64,000 nucleotides of DNA from Brachybacterium ginsengisoli. Its GTDB lineage: Bacteria > Actinomycetota > Actinomycetes > Actinomycetales > Dermabacteraceae. The translations under genes and the position numbers were made by a program. Positions 33,146-42,059 of the stretch are shown here, piece after piece; position 1 is the first letter of the stretch; each line of letters opens with the position of its first letter. The stretch spans positions 248,001 to 312,000 of the forward strand of contig NZ_CP023564.1 of the NCBI RefSeq assembly GCF_002407065.1, read 5' to 3'. The notes below the pieces were generated by a model. It was given only the letters and a program-made list of their open reading frames with translations. It did no database searches and had not been told where the DNA came from.

Positions 33146-34450
33146 ATGCTCTCTCGCCGCTCCGCCCTCTCCCTCGGCATCGCCGTCCCCGGCCTCGCCG
33201 CCCTCGCCGCCTGCGGCCCCAACGCCTCGGGAGGAACCGGTGGCGGAGGCGGCGAGGACGGCTCCGCCTCCCTCCGGCTCGCCTGGTGGGGCAACCCCAC
33301 CCGTGACGAGAGCACCAAGAAGGTCGTCGAGGCGTTCAAGGAGGTCGCGCCGGAGACCACCATCGCCCTCGAGCCCGGGGAGTGGGGCGGCTACTGGGAC
33401 AAGCTCGCCACCCAGGCCGCCGGCGGCGACTTCCCCGACATCGTCCAGATGGACGAGAAGTACCTCTCCGAGTACGGCGGGCGCGGCGCACTGCTCGACC
33501 TCGCCGGCGCCGGCCTGACGACCGATGACTTCGTCCCCGGCTCCGTCGAGGTGGGCGAGCTGCCGGACGTCGGCCTCGCCGCGATCAACGCCGGCCTGAA
33601 CGCCTTCGCCTTCCTCATCAACCCCGTCGTGTTCAAGGAGGCCGGCGTCGAGGTCCCCGACGACACCACCTGGACCTGGGACGACCTCATCGAGACCGCC
33701 GTGAAGATCACCGAGGCCACCCCGGACGGCACCTACGGCATGACCCAGATGGGCTCCGTCCAGGGCCTGTTCCAGGTGTACGTGCGCCAGGCCGGCCAGG
33801 ACCAGTACAAGGACGGCGCGGCGGGCTTCGACCTGGAGACCGCCACCGCCTGGTTCGACTGGGCCAAGAAGATCCAGGACAGCAAGGCGGGCCCCGGCGC
33901 GAGCGTCTCGGTCGAGGACTCGGCGCAGGCGATGGACCAGTCGCTGTTCGCGACCGGGAAGGTCGCGATGACCGTGGCCTGGTCCAACCAGGTCGTCGCC
34001 CACGACGGGCTGGTCCCCGAGGGCGTGACCGTGCTGCGGCCGCCGTCGATGTCCGGCTCCGCCGCGGAGGCGCAGCTCTGGTACAAGGCCTCGATGTACT
34101 GGGCCGTCTCCTCCACGACGAAGAGCCCCGAGGCCGCCGTGGCCTTCGTGGACTACCTCGTGAACTCGCCCGACGCCGGCAAGGTCCTCTCCGTCGAGAG
34201 GGGCGTGCCCGGCAACCTGACGGTGCGCGAGGCGATCGTGCCGGACCTGGACGAGGCGAACACGAAGGCCGTGGACTACCTCGAGTCCATCGAGTCGGAG
34301 CTCGGCTCCGCTCCCGAGATCACCCCGCAGGGCGGCGGACAGTTCGAGGACATCCTCACCCGTGCCTGCGAGGACATGCTGTTCGGCAACCTCACCCCGG
34401 CCGAGGCCGCCCAGCGGTTGATCGACGAGCTCACCGCCGCGATCGGCTGA
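33146..34450 (+). CDS. CUT1 sugar ABC transporter binding lipoprotein
   Basis: Binding lipoprotein of 434 residues with twin-arginine signal (SRRSALSLG) and lipobox LAAC, Cys23, then GPNASGG. The mature domain is a family-1 sugar-binding protein, related to the orphan proteins at 30180, 31532 and 48525 (shared DTTWTWDD, ASMYWAVS). AAAGGAGATCTG precedes the ATG. It is the first gene of the operon with both permeases, two oxidoreductases and the GH106 enzyme, so it is the cognate binding protein of that importer. A strong hairpin directly after the gene probably raises its expression over the permeases. Confidence 0.92.
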   Translation: MLSRRSALSLGIAVPGLAALAACGPNASGGTGGGGGEDGSASLRLAWWGNPTRDESTKKVVEAFKEVAPETTIALEPGEWGGYWDKLATQAAGGDFPDIVQMDEKYLSEYGGRGALLDLAGAGLTTDDFVPGSVEVGELPDVGLAAINAGLNAFAFLINPVVFKEAGVEVPDDTTWTWDDLIETAVKITEATPDGTYGMTQMGSVQGLFQVYVRQAGQDQYKDGAAGFDLETATAWFDWAKKIQDSKAGPGASVSVEDSAQAMDQSLFATGKVAMTVAWSNQVVAHDGLVPEGVTVLRPPSMSGSAAEAQLWYKASMYWAVSSTTKSPEAAVAFVDYLVNSPDAGKVLSVERGVPGNLTVREAIVPDLDEANTKAVDYLESIESELGSAPEITPQGGGQFEDILTRACEDMLFGNLTPAEAAQRLIDELTAAIG

Positions 34451-34460
34451 GCCACCTGCC

Positions 34461-34514
34461 ACCCCGGCGCCCGTCCGGGCGAGGGACACGCCCCTCGCCG
34501 GACGGGCGCCGGGT
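34461..34514 (+). other. Strong intercistronic hairpin after the binding-protein gene
   Basis: Arms 34461-34484 and 34493-34514 pair over about 22 bases with two single-base bulges and an 8-base loop. It begins 11 bases after the binding-protein stop and ends 25 bases before the permease start. As with malE-malF type intergenic stems, it probably protects the upstream mRNA or attenuates transcription, giving excess binding protein over permease. Confidence 0.7.
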
Positions 34515-34539
34515 GACCGACGAAGAAGGGAAGTAGCCA

Positions 34540-35478
34540 ATGAGTGCGGTGGGAGAACTCGCCTCCATCGTGTCCAACCGCCATAAGGGCGGCGCGAAGG
34601 AGAAGCACCCCGACAACAAGTCGGCGCTGGTGTTCATGACGCCGTGGCTGATCGGGCTGGTGGGGATCACGCTGATCCCCATGGTCGCCTCGTTCGCGCT
34701 GGCGTTCACGGATTACAGCCTGCTGGCCCCGCCGAAGTTCGTGGGGCTGGACAACATCACGAAGATGATCGGCGACACCCGCCTGCACAACTCGCTGGTG
34801 GTCACGTTCATCTACGTGTTCGTGGGCGTCCCCCTGCAGCTGATCGCGGCGCTGATCCTGGCCGTGCTGCTGAACCAGGGCATGAAGGGGCTCTCCTTCT
34901 ACCGCTCGGTGTTCTACCTGCCCTCGCTGCTGGGCGGCTCGGTCGCGATCGCGATCCTGTGGCGCCAGATGTTCGGTGCGAACGGCCTGATCAACCAGCT
35001 CGGCGGGATGCTCGGCTTCGAGAACCTGCCCGGGTGGGTCTCCAACCCGGACACGGCGCTGGGCACGATCATCCTGCTGCACGTGTGGACCTTCGGGTCC
35101 CCGATGATCATCTTCCTCGCGGGCCTGCGGCAGATCCCGGAGATGTACTACGAGGCCGCGTCCGTGGACGGCGCCTCGAAGCTCGCGCAGTTCTTCCGGA
35201 TCACGGTCCCGCTGCTCACCCCGATCATCTTCTTCAACGTGGTGCTCCAGGTGATCAACGCGTTCCAGTCCTTCACGCAGGCCTTCGTGGTCTCGGGCGG
35301 GACCGGCGGACCGTCGGACTCGACGATGTTCTACACGCTGTACCTGTACCAGAAGGGGTTCGCCCAGTTCGACATGGGCTACGCCTCCGCGATGGCCTGG
35401 CTGCTGCTGATCATCGTCGCGATCTTCACCGCCATCAACTTCTTCGTCTCCAAGTTCTGGGTGTTCTACGATGACTGA
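34540..35478 (+). CDS. CUT1 sugar ABC transporter permease (MalF/LacF type)
   Basis: Inner-membrane permease of 312 residues, six membrane segments. The EAA loop YYEAASVDGASKLAQFFRI lies near residues 203-221. The N-terminal NKSALVFMTPWLIGL is typical of the MalF/LacF branch. GAAGGGAAG precedes the ATG. It overlaps the second permease gene by eight bases. No ATPase gene accompanies it, so a shared MsiK/MsmX-like ATPase elsewhere must energise it. Confidence 0.94.
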   Translation: MSAVGELASIVSNRHKGGAKEKHPDNKSALVFMTPWLIGLVGITLIPMVASFALAFTDYSLLAPPKFVGLDNITKMIGDTRLHNSLVVTFIYVFVGVPLQLIAALILAVLLNQGMKGLSFYRSVFYLPSLLGGSVAIAILWRQMFGANGLINQLGGMLGFENLPGWVSNPDTALGTIILLHVWTFGSPMIIFLAGLRQIPEMYYEAASVDGASKLAQFFRITVPLLTPIIFFNVVLQVINAFQSFTQAFVVSGGTGGPSDSTMFYTLYLYQKGFAQFDMGYASAMAWLLLIIVAIFTAINFFVSKFWVFYDD

Positions 35479-36397
35479 TCTTCAGAGCAAAGCCCCCGCC
35501 TCCGGCCCCGCCGCGTCCTCGGACGCCGCCGGCTCCGCCTCGGCGCGCGTCGCCCCCAGGGCCCGGCCCCGCCGCCTGGTGAGCCGCTCGATCCGCCACC
35601 TGATCATGATCGTGGCCAGCCTGGTGATGATCTATCCGCTGCTGTGGATGGTCGTCTCCTCGCTGCGGCCGAACGAGGAGATCTTCCGCAACCCGGGCCT
35701 GTTCCCGGTGAGCCTGGACTTCTCGAACTACCAGCGCGGCTGGGAGTCCCTCGCGCAGCCCTTCTCGCACTACCTGATGAACTCCACGCTGCTCGTGCTG
35801 GGCTGCGTGGTCGGCAACCTCATCGCCTGCTCGCTGACCGCGTACGCCTTCGCGCGACTGCGGTTCTGGGGTCGCAACATCGCCTTCGCGGTCATGCTGA
35901 TGACGCTGATGCTGCCCATCCACGTGGTGATCGTGCCGCAGTACATCCTGTTCAGCCAGACCGGCTGGGTGAACACGATGCTGCCGCTGATCCTGCCGAA
36001 GTTCCTGGCCACGGATGCGTTCTTCGTGTTCCTCATGGTCCAGTTCATCCGCGGCATCCCGCGGGAGCTCGATGAGGCCGCGCGCATCGACGGCTGCGGT
36101 CACTTCCGGATCTTCTTCCAGGTGATCCTGCCGCTCATGCTGCCGGCCCTGGCGACCACCACGATCTTCACCTTCATGTGGATGTGGAACGACTTCTTCG
36201 GCTCCCTCATCTACCTCACGAGCCCGGACAACTTCACCGTCCCGCTCGCGCTGAAGTCGTTCCTGGACACCCAGGGCTCCTCCGACTGGGGCGCCATGTT
36301 CGCCATGTCGGTGGTCTCCCTGATCCCGCTGTTCCTGGTGTTCCTCTTCGGCCAGCGTTTCCTGGTCAAGGGCTTCGCCACGACCGGCATCAAGTAG
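35471..36397 (+). CDS. CUT1 sugar ABC transporter permease (MalG/LacG type)
   Basis: Second permease, 308 residues. After a 35-residue Ala/Pro/Arg-rich N-terminus come six membrane segments. ELDEAARIDGCGHFRIFFQ near residues 198-216 is the EAA loop and FTFMWMWNDFFGSLIYL the conserved sixth-helix region. It overlaps the previous gene by eight bases. A poly-C run of nine and a perfect 12-base hairpin follow its stop, separating the transport genes from the oxidoreductases. Confidence 0.94.
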   Translation: MTDLQSKAPASGPAASSDAAGSASARVAPRARPRRLVSRSIRHLIMIVASLVMIYPLLWMVVSSLRPNEEIFRNPGLFPVSLDFSNYQRGWESLAQPFSHYLMNSTLLVLGCVVGNLIACSLTAYAFARLRFWGRNIAFAVMLMTLMLPIHVVIVPQYILFSQTGWVNTMLPLILPKFLATDAFFVFLMVQFIRGIPRELDEAARIDGCGHFRIFFQVILPLMLPALATTTIFTFMWMWNDFFGSLIYLTSPDNFTVPLALKSFLDTQGSSDWGAMFAMSVVSLIPLFLVFLFGQRFLVKGFATTGIK

Positions 36398-36411
36398 TCC
36401 CCCCCCCGGAT

Positions 36412-36443
36412 CCGTCGGCCGGCCGCAGTCCGCCGGCCGACGG
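36412..36443 (+). other. Perfect intercistronic hairpin after the permease genes
   Basis: CCGTCGGCCGGC (36412-36423) and its exact complement (36432-36443) form a 12-base stem with an 8-base loop, 14 bases after the permease stop. The next gene starts 44 bases later on the same strand. It may be a partial terminator or a processing/stability element that divides the operon. Confidence 0.65.
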
Positions 36444-36487
36444 GCCCGTCCCGCTCGCCTCACCACCACTGCCACGGAAGAAGCTCC

Positions 36488-37840
36488 ATGCCCACGCGTT
36501 ATGCCCTGATCGGTTCCGGCCACCGCGCCCAGATGTACCTCGACGCGATCGCCGGCCCGCACGCCGACGTCGCCGAGCTGGTGGCCCTCCTGGACGTGAA
36601 CCCCGCCCGGCGCGAGTTCCACCGCGACCGGATCCCGGCCTTCGCGGACGTGGTCCTGGCCGGCCCGGACGAGCTCGAGGACGTCATCCGCGAGCAGCGT
36701 GTGGACCGGGTGATCGTCACCAGCGTGGACCGCCTCCACGCAGAGCACGTGGTGCGCTCCCTCGAGGCGGGGGCCGACGTGGTCGTCGAGAAGCCGCTGA
36801 CCATCGATGCGCCCTCGGCCCGCGCCATCCAGGACGCGATCGACCGCACCGGCCGCAGCGTGGTGGTGACCTTCAACTACCGCTACAGCCCGCGCAACAC
36901 GGCGCTGCGGCAGGTCATCGCCTCGGGCGAGATCGGTGAGGTCGTCTCGGTGACCTTCGAGTGGGTGCTGGACACCCAGCACGGCGCGGATTACTTCCGC
37001 CGCTGGCACCGCGACAAGACCAACTCCGGCGGCCTGTTCATCCACAAGGCCGCGCACCACTTCGACCTCGTGAACTGGTGGATCGCCGACACCCCCGCAC
37101 GGGTCTACGCCCGCGGCGGGCTGCGGTTCTACGGGGCCGACGCCGCCGCCGAGCGCGGCCAGGCCGCACTGCCCGAGCGCGGCACCCACGACGGCGCGCA
37201 CGATCCCTTCGAGCTGGACCTCCGCTCCGACGAGCGCCTCGAGGCGCTCTACCTCCAGGCAGAGAAGCACGACGGCTACCAGCGCGACCGCTCCGTGTTC
37301 GACGCCGGCATCACCGCCGAGGACAACCTCACCGCGCTCGTGGACTACTCCCGCGGCGCGACCCTCACCTACGCCCTGAACGCCCACAGCCCCTGGGAGG
37401 GCTACCGGGTCGCGATCAACGGCACCGCGGGCCGGGCGGAGCTCGAGGTGGTCGAGCGCGCCGAGGTGGTCGCCAAGGGGGAGGACGGCCGTGCGCACGT
37501 CGACCCCAGCGCCGTCGCCGTGACCACCGATGACGCCGGTGTGCGCGAGCGCGGCGAGCGGCTGGTCGTCCAGACCCACTTCGCCCCGGCCCGTGAGGTG
37601 GAGATCCCCGAGGGCGTGGGCGGGCACGGCGGCGGCGACGCCCTGCTGCTGCGCGACGTGTTCGTGGGCGCGGTCGAGGACGAGCTGGGCCGACCCTCCG
37701 ACCACCGCGACGGCCTGCGCGCGATCTCCGTGGGGATCTGCGGCAACGAGTCCCTGGCCACCGGCCTACCCGTCGACGTCCGGGAGTTCCTGGGCCTGGA
37801 CCTCGCCCGCGAGGAGACCCCCGCGGGAGCCGCCCGATGA
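36488..37840 (+). CDS. Gfo/Idh/MocA-family oxidoreductase
   Basis: NAD(P)-dependent sugar oxidoreductase of 450 residues, longer than the usual 330-390. Residues 1-125 form the Rossmann domain (ALIGSGHRAQMYLDA; the catalytic-type EKPLT at about residues 101-105). The C-terminal alpha/beta domain begins with VVTFNYRYSP. VVEKPLTID supplies the conserved Lys. Such enzymes oxidise or epimerise sugars or sugar acids, and some act as glycosidases through a redox mechanism. Its stop overlaps a second member of the same family. Substrate is probably a rhamnose- or galacturonate-derived compound (inference from context). Confidence 0.9.
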   Translation: MPTRYALIGSGHRAQMYLDAIAGPHADVAELVALLDVNPARREFHRDRIPAFADVVLAGPDELEDVIREQRVDRVIVTSVDRLHAEHVVRSLEAGADVVVEKPLTIDAPSARAIQDAIDRTGRSVVVTFNYRYSPRNTALRQVIASGEIGEVVSVTFEWVLDTQHGADYFRRWHRDKTNSGGLFIHKAAHHFDLVNWWIADTPARVYARGGLRFYGADAAAERGQAALPERGTHDGAHDPFELDLRSDERLEALYLQAEKHDGYQRDRSVFDAGITAEDNLTALVDYSRGATLTYALNAHSPWEGYRVAINGTAGRAELEVVERAEVVAKGEDGRAHVDPSAVAVTTDDAGVRERGERLVVQTHFAPAREVEIPEGVGGHGGGDALLLRDVFVGAVEDELGRPSDHRDGLRAISVGICGNESLATGLPVDVREFLGLDLAREETPAGAAR

Positions 37841-39006
37841 GCCCTGTCCGCGTCGCCCTGATCGGCACCCGCGGCTTCGGCGCCGTCCACCTGCGCGGCC
37901 TCGAGCGTCTCGAGGCGGCCGGGACCGCCCGCCTGGTGGGCGTGGTCGACGTGGCCGAGCCGTCCGCGGAGCTGGCCGCGATCCACCACCGCAGCCTCGG
38001 CGACCTGCTCGCCGCGGTGCCGGAGGAGGACCGACCCGAGATCGTCGTGATCGCCACCCCGATCGGCACCCACGTGCCGCTCGCGACCGAGGCGCTCGAC
38101 GCCGGCCTCGACGTCTACCTCGAGAAGCCGCCGGTGCCCGCGCTCGCGGACCATCGGCCGCTGCTCGAGGCGGCGGATGCCGCGGGCCGCTCGGTGCAGG
38201 TGGGCTTCCAGGCCCGCGGCGGCGCCGGCGTGGACCTGCTGCGCCGCGAGGTCGCCGAGGGCTCGCTGGGAACGGTCGACGCCGTGCACGTCTACGGCGC
38301 CTGGCAGCGGGACCGCGCCTACTACGCCCGCTCGGCCTGGGCCGGCAAGCGCCGGATGGACGGCCGACGCGTGGCCGACGGCGTGGCCACCAACCCGCTC
38401 GCGCACGCCGTGCACGCGGGCCTCGCGATCGCCGGGATCGACGAGGTCGAGGACATCGCGCAGGTCACCACCGAGCTGCGTCGCGCCCACGACATCCAGG
38501 CCGACGACACGACGTTCCTGCGCATCGACCCCGTCGGTCAGGGCCCGTCGGTGGTGTGCGCGCTGACCACCACCTCGCCGCAGCAGGAGAGCCCCTGGGT
38601 CGAGATCAGCGGCACGGAGGGCACCCACCGGCTCCTGTACACGGAGGACCGTTCCGTGCGCACCGCGCCCGACGGGACGAGCGAGGAGCTGGTCCACGAG
38701 CGGGCGGGCCTCCTGGAGAACCTCATCGCCCATGTGCGCGACCGGCGGGTCCCGCTGCTGTCCTCGCTCGCCTCCACCGGCGTGTTCAGCGCCGTGCTGG
38801 AGGCGATCCAGTCCGTCCCGGATCCGCTGCCGATCCGCAGCGGCGTGACCTGGGTGGGGGAGGGCGAGGCCGGGCACCCGGTCGTCGAGGACATCGAGGC
38901 GGTCCTGCTCGAGGCGCTCCGCGCCGGGCGCCCCTTCAGCGAGCTCGGCGTGAGCTGGGCGGAGCCGGACGCCGTGCAGCGCTGGAGCCCGCCCGCCACC
39001 TCCTGA
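37837..39006 (+). CDS. Gfo/Idh/MocA-family oxidoreductase
   Basis: Second oxidoreductase of the pair, 389 residues. The Rossmann motif ALIGTRGFGAVHLRG is at residues 7-21 and DVYLEKPPVPALADH near residues 91-105 carries the conserved Lys in EKP. The rest is the mixed alpha/beta substrate domain. The ATG lies in the stop of the first oxidoreductase, so the two are co-translated and may act as a pair on one substrate. The genes are diverged paralogues, not a recent duplication. Confidence 0.9.
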   Translation: MSPVRVALIGTRGFGAVHLRGLERLEAAGTARLVGVVDVAEPSAELAAIHHRSLGDLLAAVPEEDRPEIVVIATPIGTHVPLATEALDAGLDVYLEKPPVPALADHRPLLEAADAAGRSVQVGFQARGGAGVDLLRREVAEGSLGTVDAVHVYGAWQRDRAYYARSAWAGKRRMDGRRVADGVATNPLAHAVHAGLAIAGIDEVEDIAQVTTELRRAHDIQADDTTFLRIDPVGQGPSVVCALTTTSPQQESPWVEISGTEGTHRLLYTEDRSVRTAPDGTSEELVHERAGLLENLIAHVRDRRVPLLSSLASTGVFSAVLEAIQSVPDPLPIRSGVTWVGEGEAGHPVVEDIEAVLLEALRAGRPFSELGVSWAEPDAVQRWSPPATS

Positions 39007-39020
39007 CCCCGGAAGCTGTC

Positions 39021-41750
39021 ATGACCTCCACCCCCGGTCCGCACCACCACCCGCTCGAGACCGACGGCGCGCCCGAGCAGCCCGCCCGGGTGCCGGCGAC
39101 GGGCCGGGTCCCGCACACCGCTGCCGACGTGCTCGGCGCGCTCGCCGCGCCGGACCCGGCGGCGCGGCCCCTGATGCGCTGGTGGTGGTTCGGTCCGGAC
39201 GTGGACCGGGCGGAGCTGGACCGCGAGCTCGAAGCGATGGCGGCCGCCGGCCTCGGCGGGGCGGAGGTGGCCCTGGTCCATCCGCTGCGGCCGGGATCGC
39301 CGGAGTACCTCTCCGACGAGGTGCTGGGCCATCTGCGCCACGCCGCGGAGCGGGCTCGCGCGCTCGGGCTGCGGCTGGATGTGACGCTGGGCAGCGGATG
39401 GTCCTACGGCGGCGCGCACATCGGCCCCGAGCACGCCGCGCGCCGCCTGCGCTGGGAGCGTCGGGACCTCGGCCCGGAGGCGCTGAGCTGGGAGCTCACC
39501 CCGTCCTGGCCCGGGGATCAGCTGGTCTCGGTCCACCTCGGTGAGGGCCTGCCGCCCAGCGGCTGGGAGCTGCTCGCCCTCGAGGACGGCCGGCTAGAGG
39601 TCCCCGTCGGCCGGGGCCCCCGCACCCTGCTCATCGCCTGGTCGGAGGTGACCGGCCAGCAGGTCAAACGCGCCGCGGCAGGGGCCGAGGGCCCCGTCGT
39701 GGACCATCTCAGTGCCGATGCCGTGCGCCACCACCTCGACGTGGTGGGCGGTGCGGTGCTCGGCGCGGTCCCCGCCGAGCTGCTCGGCTCCGTGTTCAGC
39801 GACAGCCTCGAGGTGTACCGGGCGGACTGGACCGCGGGGCTGCCGGAGCACTTCCGCCGGCGGCGCGGATACGACCTGCTGCCGCTGCTGCACCTGCTGG
39901 AGGTGCGCGGCCCCGGTGCCGAGGATCTCCGCGAGGACTACGGCCGCACCCTCTCGGAGCTGGTCGAGGAGGGCTTCGTGGCGACCTGCTGCCGCTGGGC
40001 CGAGGAGCACGGGGTCCGCTTCCGCCTCCAGGGCTACGGCCAGCCGCCCATCACCCTCTCCGCCCAGCGCGGAGCGCATCTCATCGAGGGGGAGGGGGCG
40101 GGCTGGACCTCCCTGACGCAGTCCCGCTGGGCGTCCTCCGCCGCGCACCTGGACCGGCGCGAGGTGGTCTCCAGCGAGGTGTGGACCTGGGTGCACTCGC
40201 CGTCCTTCCGCGCGACGCCGCTGGACCTGCTGGGAGAGGCGCACGAGCATCTTCTGCTGGGGATCACCCACTTCGTGGGGCACGGCTGGCCCTACTCCGC
40301 CCCGGACGTGGAGGGGCTCGGCTGGACGTTCTACGCCGCCGGGGCGCTGGATGACCGCAACGCCTGGTGGCCCGCGATGCCCGCGCTGACCGCCGCCCTC
40401 ACCCGCCTCGGCGCGGCGATGCGGCTCGGCGAGCCCGGCGCGGACGTCGCCGTGCTCCTCCCGTACGTCGACGTGCGTGCCGCCCGCGGCAGCGGCCACG
40501 ACCTGTGGGCCGCGTGCCGGGCGCACATCGGCGAGCAGCTCCCGGCCGTGATCCGACGGGCCGGTTACGACCTCGACCTGATCGACGACGACGCCCTGCC
40601 GGACCTCGACCCCTCCCGGTACCCGGTGGTGGTGCTGCCGCGCCTGTCCCGCCTCCCCGCCGCGACGACGGCCTGGCTGGACCGGGTGCGGGAGGCCGGC
40701 GGCGCCGTGCTCTCGGTCGAGTCCCCGGCCTATCCGGCGGGCATCCCCGTGCGCCTGGCCTCGGACGCGCGGGCCGACGGGCACCTCGTCGACCATGCGA
40801 CCCTCTCGATGGCGGGGGCCGCGAACGACGGGGCCGACGGGGGAGGGGACAGCGCCCTCGCCGCCGCCCTGCGCGCCGTGCTGCCGCCGCCGCTGCAGCT
40901 GACGGGCGACGGCGGCGAGGTGGGCACCGTGCGCCGCCGCCTCTCGGGCGCGGACCTGCATCTGCTGGTCAACACCGGGCCGACGCGCCGCGCGGTGGAG
41001 GTGTCGCTGCGGGAGCCGCGCGCCGCGCTGAGCCTCCACGACCCCGCCGACCCCGAGGGCGGCGCCGCCCGCCCGCTCCCGCCCGACGGGGCGAGGATCG
41101 AGCTTCACCCCTACCAGGCGCTCCTCCTGCTCGCCGCCGACGAGGCGCTGGTGGGACCGGTCCTGCCCGGCGAGCCGGGCCCGTCGGCCGACCTCGCAGC
41201 ACAGCCGCCGATCCCGCTGGACGGTCCGTGGACCGCCGCGCACCCCGGCGAGCAGCCGCGCCCGATCACCCTGCCCCACCTCCTGGTCGGCGCCGAGGCG
41301 GCGGAGACGAGACCACTCCTGCTCGAGACCGAGGTGACCCTCGACGAGCAGGCCGCGCAGGGACCGCTCGTGCTCGACCTCGGTGAGGGCGCCCCGCTCC
41401 CGGCCGCGGGCGGCGGCAGCGGCTACCGTGCCCTGCTCGAACCACCGCTGCGCGAGATCGCCGTGGTCGAGGTGGACGGCGAGGAGGTGGGGCTGCTGTG
41501 GCGGCACCCGTACCGGATCGACCTCACCGGCCGGCTCCGCGCCGGCACCACGCGGCTCGGCCTGCGGATCCACGGCACCACCGCCGCGGCCGCCGCCGCG
41601 CCGGAGAACGCCGAGCCGGCGGCGGCCCAGGTGGCCGCCGCGCGGGAGGCCTACGGCGAACGCTTCCAGATGCAGGAGCTCGAGCGGATGCTCGACGGCG
41701 TCGCGATCGGCCTGGGGACCGTGCCGGTGCTGCGACGTCACGCCGACTGA
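39021..41750 (+). CDS. Alpha-L-rhamnosidase, glycoside hydrolase family 106
   Basis: Protein of 909 residues without a signal peptide. The N-terminal family signature PLMRWWWFGPDVDRAELDREL lies near residues 50-70 (TIM-barrel start), followed by LDVTLGSGWSYGG, VFSDSLEVYRADWT and SSEVWTWVHSP, and LLLGITHFVGHGWPYS. These match GH106, inverting calcium-dependent enzymes that release L-rhamnose from rhamnogalacturonan or other glycans. A C-terminal beta-sandwich (about 720-905) completes the architecture. The start at 39021 is 15 bases after the oxidoreductase stop; the open upstream frame lies inside the oxidoreductase gene. Lack of a signal implies action on imported oligosaccharides. Confidence 0.88.
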   Translation: MTSTPGPHHHPLETDGAPEQPARVPATGRVPHTAADVLGALAAPDPAARPLMRWWWFGPDVDRAELDRELEAMAAAGLGGAEVALVHPLRPGSPEYLSDEVLGHLRHAAERARALGLRLDVTLGSGWSYGGAHIGPEHAARRLRWERRDLGPEALSWELTPSWPGDQLVSVHLGEGLPPSGWELLALEDGRLEVPVGRGPRTLLIAWSEVTGQQVKRAAAGAEGPVVDHLSADAVRHHLDVVGGAVLGAVPAELLGSVFSDSLEVYRADWTAGLPEHFRRRRGYDLLPLLHLLEVRGPGAEDLREDYGRTLSELVEEGFVATCCRWAEEHGVRFRLQGYGQPPITLSAQRGAHLIEGEGAGWTSLTQSRWASSAAHLDRREVVSSEVWTWVHSPSFRATPLDLLGEAHEHLLLGITHFVGHGWPYSAPDVEGLGWTFYAAGALDDRNAWWPAMPALTAALTRLGAAMRLGEPGADVAVLLPYVDVRAARGSGHDLWAACRAHIGEQLPAVIRRAGYDLDLIDDDALPDLDPSRYPVVVLPRLSRLPAATTAWLDRVREAGGAVLSVESPAYPAGIPVRLASDARADGHLVDHATLSMAGAANDGADGGGDSALAAALRAVLPPPLQLTGDGGEVGTVRRRLSGADLHLLVNTGPTRRAVEVSLREPRAALSLHDPADPEGGAARPLPPDGARIELHPYQALLLLAADEALVGPVLPGEPGPSADLAAQPPIPLDGPWTAAHPGEQPRPITLPHLLVGAEAAETRPLLLETEVTLDEQAAQGPLVLDLGEGAPLPAAGGGSGYRALLEPPLREIAVVEVDGEEVGLLWRHPYRIDLTGRLRAGTTRLGLRIHGTTAAAAAAPENAEPAAAQVAAAREAYGERFQMQELERMLDGVAIGLGTVPVLRRHAD

Positions 41751-41756
41751 GCGACC

Positions 41757-41799
41757 GCTCGGTCCCGGTCCCGCACAGGGCACCGTGCGCGGACCGAGC
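41757..41799 (+). terminator. Hairpin terminator after the GH106 gene
   Basis: Outer arms GCTCGGTCC (41757-41765) and GGACCGAGC (41791-41799) are perfect complements. Alternative inner pairing is offered by 41766-41776 with 41785-41796. It begins 7 bases after the GH106 stop and probably ends the operon that starts at 33146. Confidence 0.65.
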
Positions 41800-42059
41800 A
41801 CGCCCTCGCGGCGGCTTAGAAACTTGCACCAGCACCATCGCGCCTCCCGCGCGAATCGTGCCGTGCGCAGGAGACTGTGTGTCACGATCGCGCAACGGAG
41901 CGTCCGCGGTGCCTGAGGTCGGGGCGCCCCTTGTCAAGATCGCAGCAGGCAGTGCCCGCTGAGCAGATCTGCTCGAATCGTTACCTGAAAATCCACGTTC
42001 GCGCACTCGATATGTGATTAGTGTTCCCTCGAGCACCGTCGCTTCCCCCGAGGAGAGAA
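41800..42059 (+). promoter_or_regulatory. Promoter region of the oligopeptide-type ABC operon with a perfect palindrome
   Basis: Non-coding gap of about 260 bases. GAGCAGATCTGCTC at 41961-41974 is a perfect 14-base palindrome and a candidate operator. TAGTGT at 42019-42024 is a candidate -10 with 35 bases of leader; its -35 is poor. GAGGAGAGAA before 42060 is the ribosome binding site. An imperfect inverted repeat (GCGCGAATCGTG near 41850, CACGATCGCGC near 41883) is also present. I see no gene here. Confidence 0.5.

Noticed and set aside
37402..41885. Long open frames on the minus strand opposite the oxidoreductase and GH106 genes
   Set aside because: They are composition shadows: His/Gly/Arg/Val-rich translations without domains, opposite genes with clear homology. 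High GC removes stop codons in several frames.
41820..41900. Imperfect inverted repeat GCGCGAATCGTG / CACGATCGCGC as a third copy of the long hairpin
   Set aside because: Arms do not match the 2753/48427 element and contain an insertion; it may be a chance GC-rich pairing.
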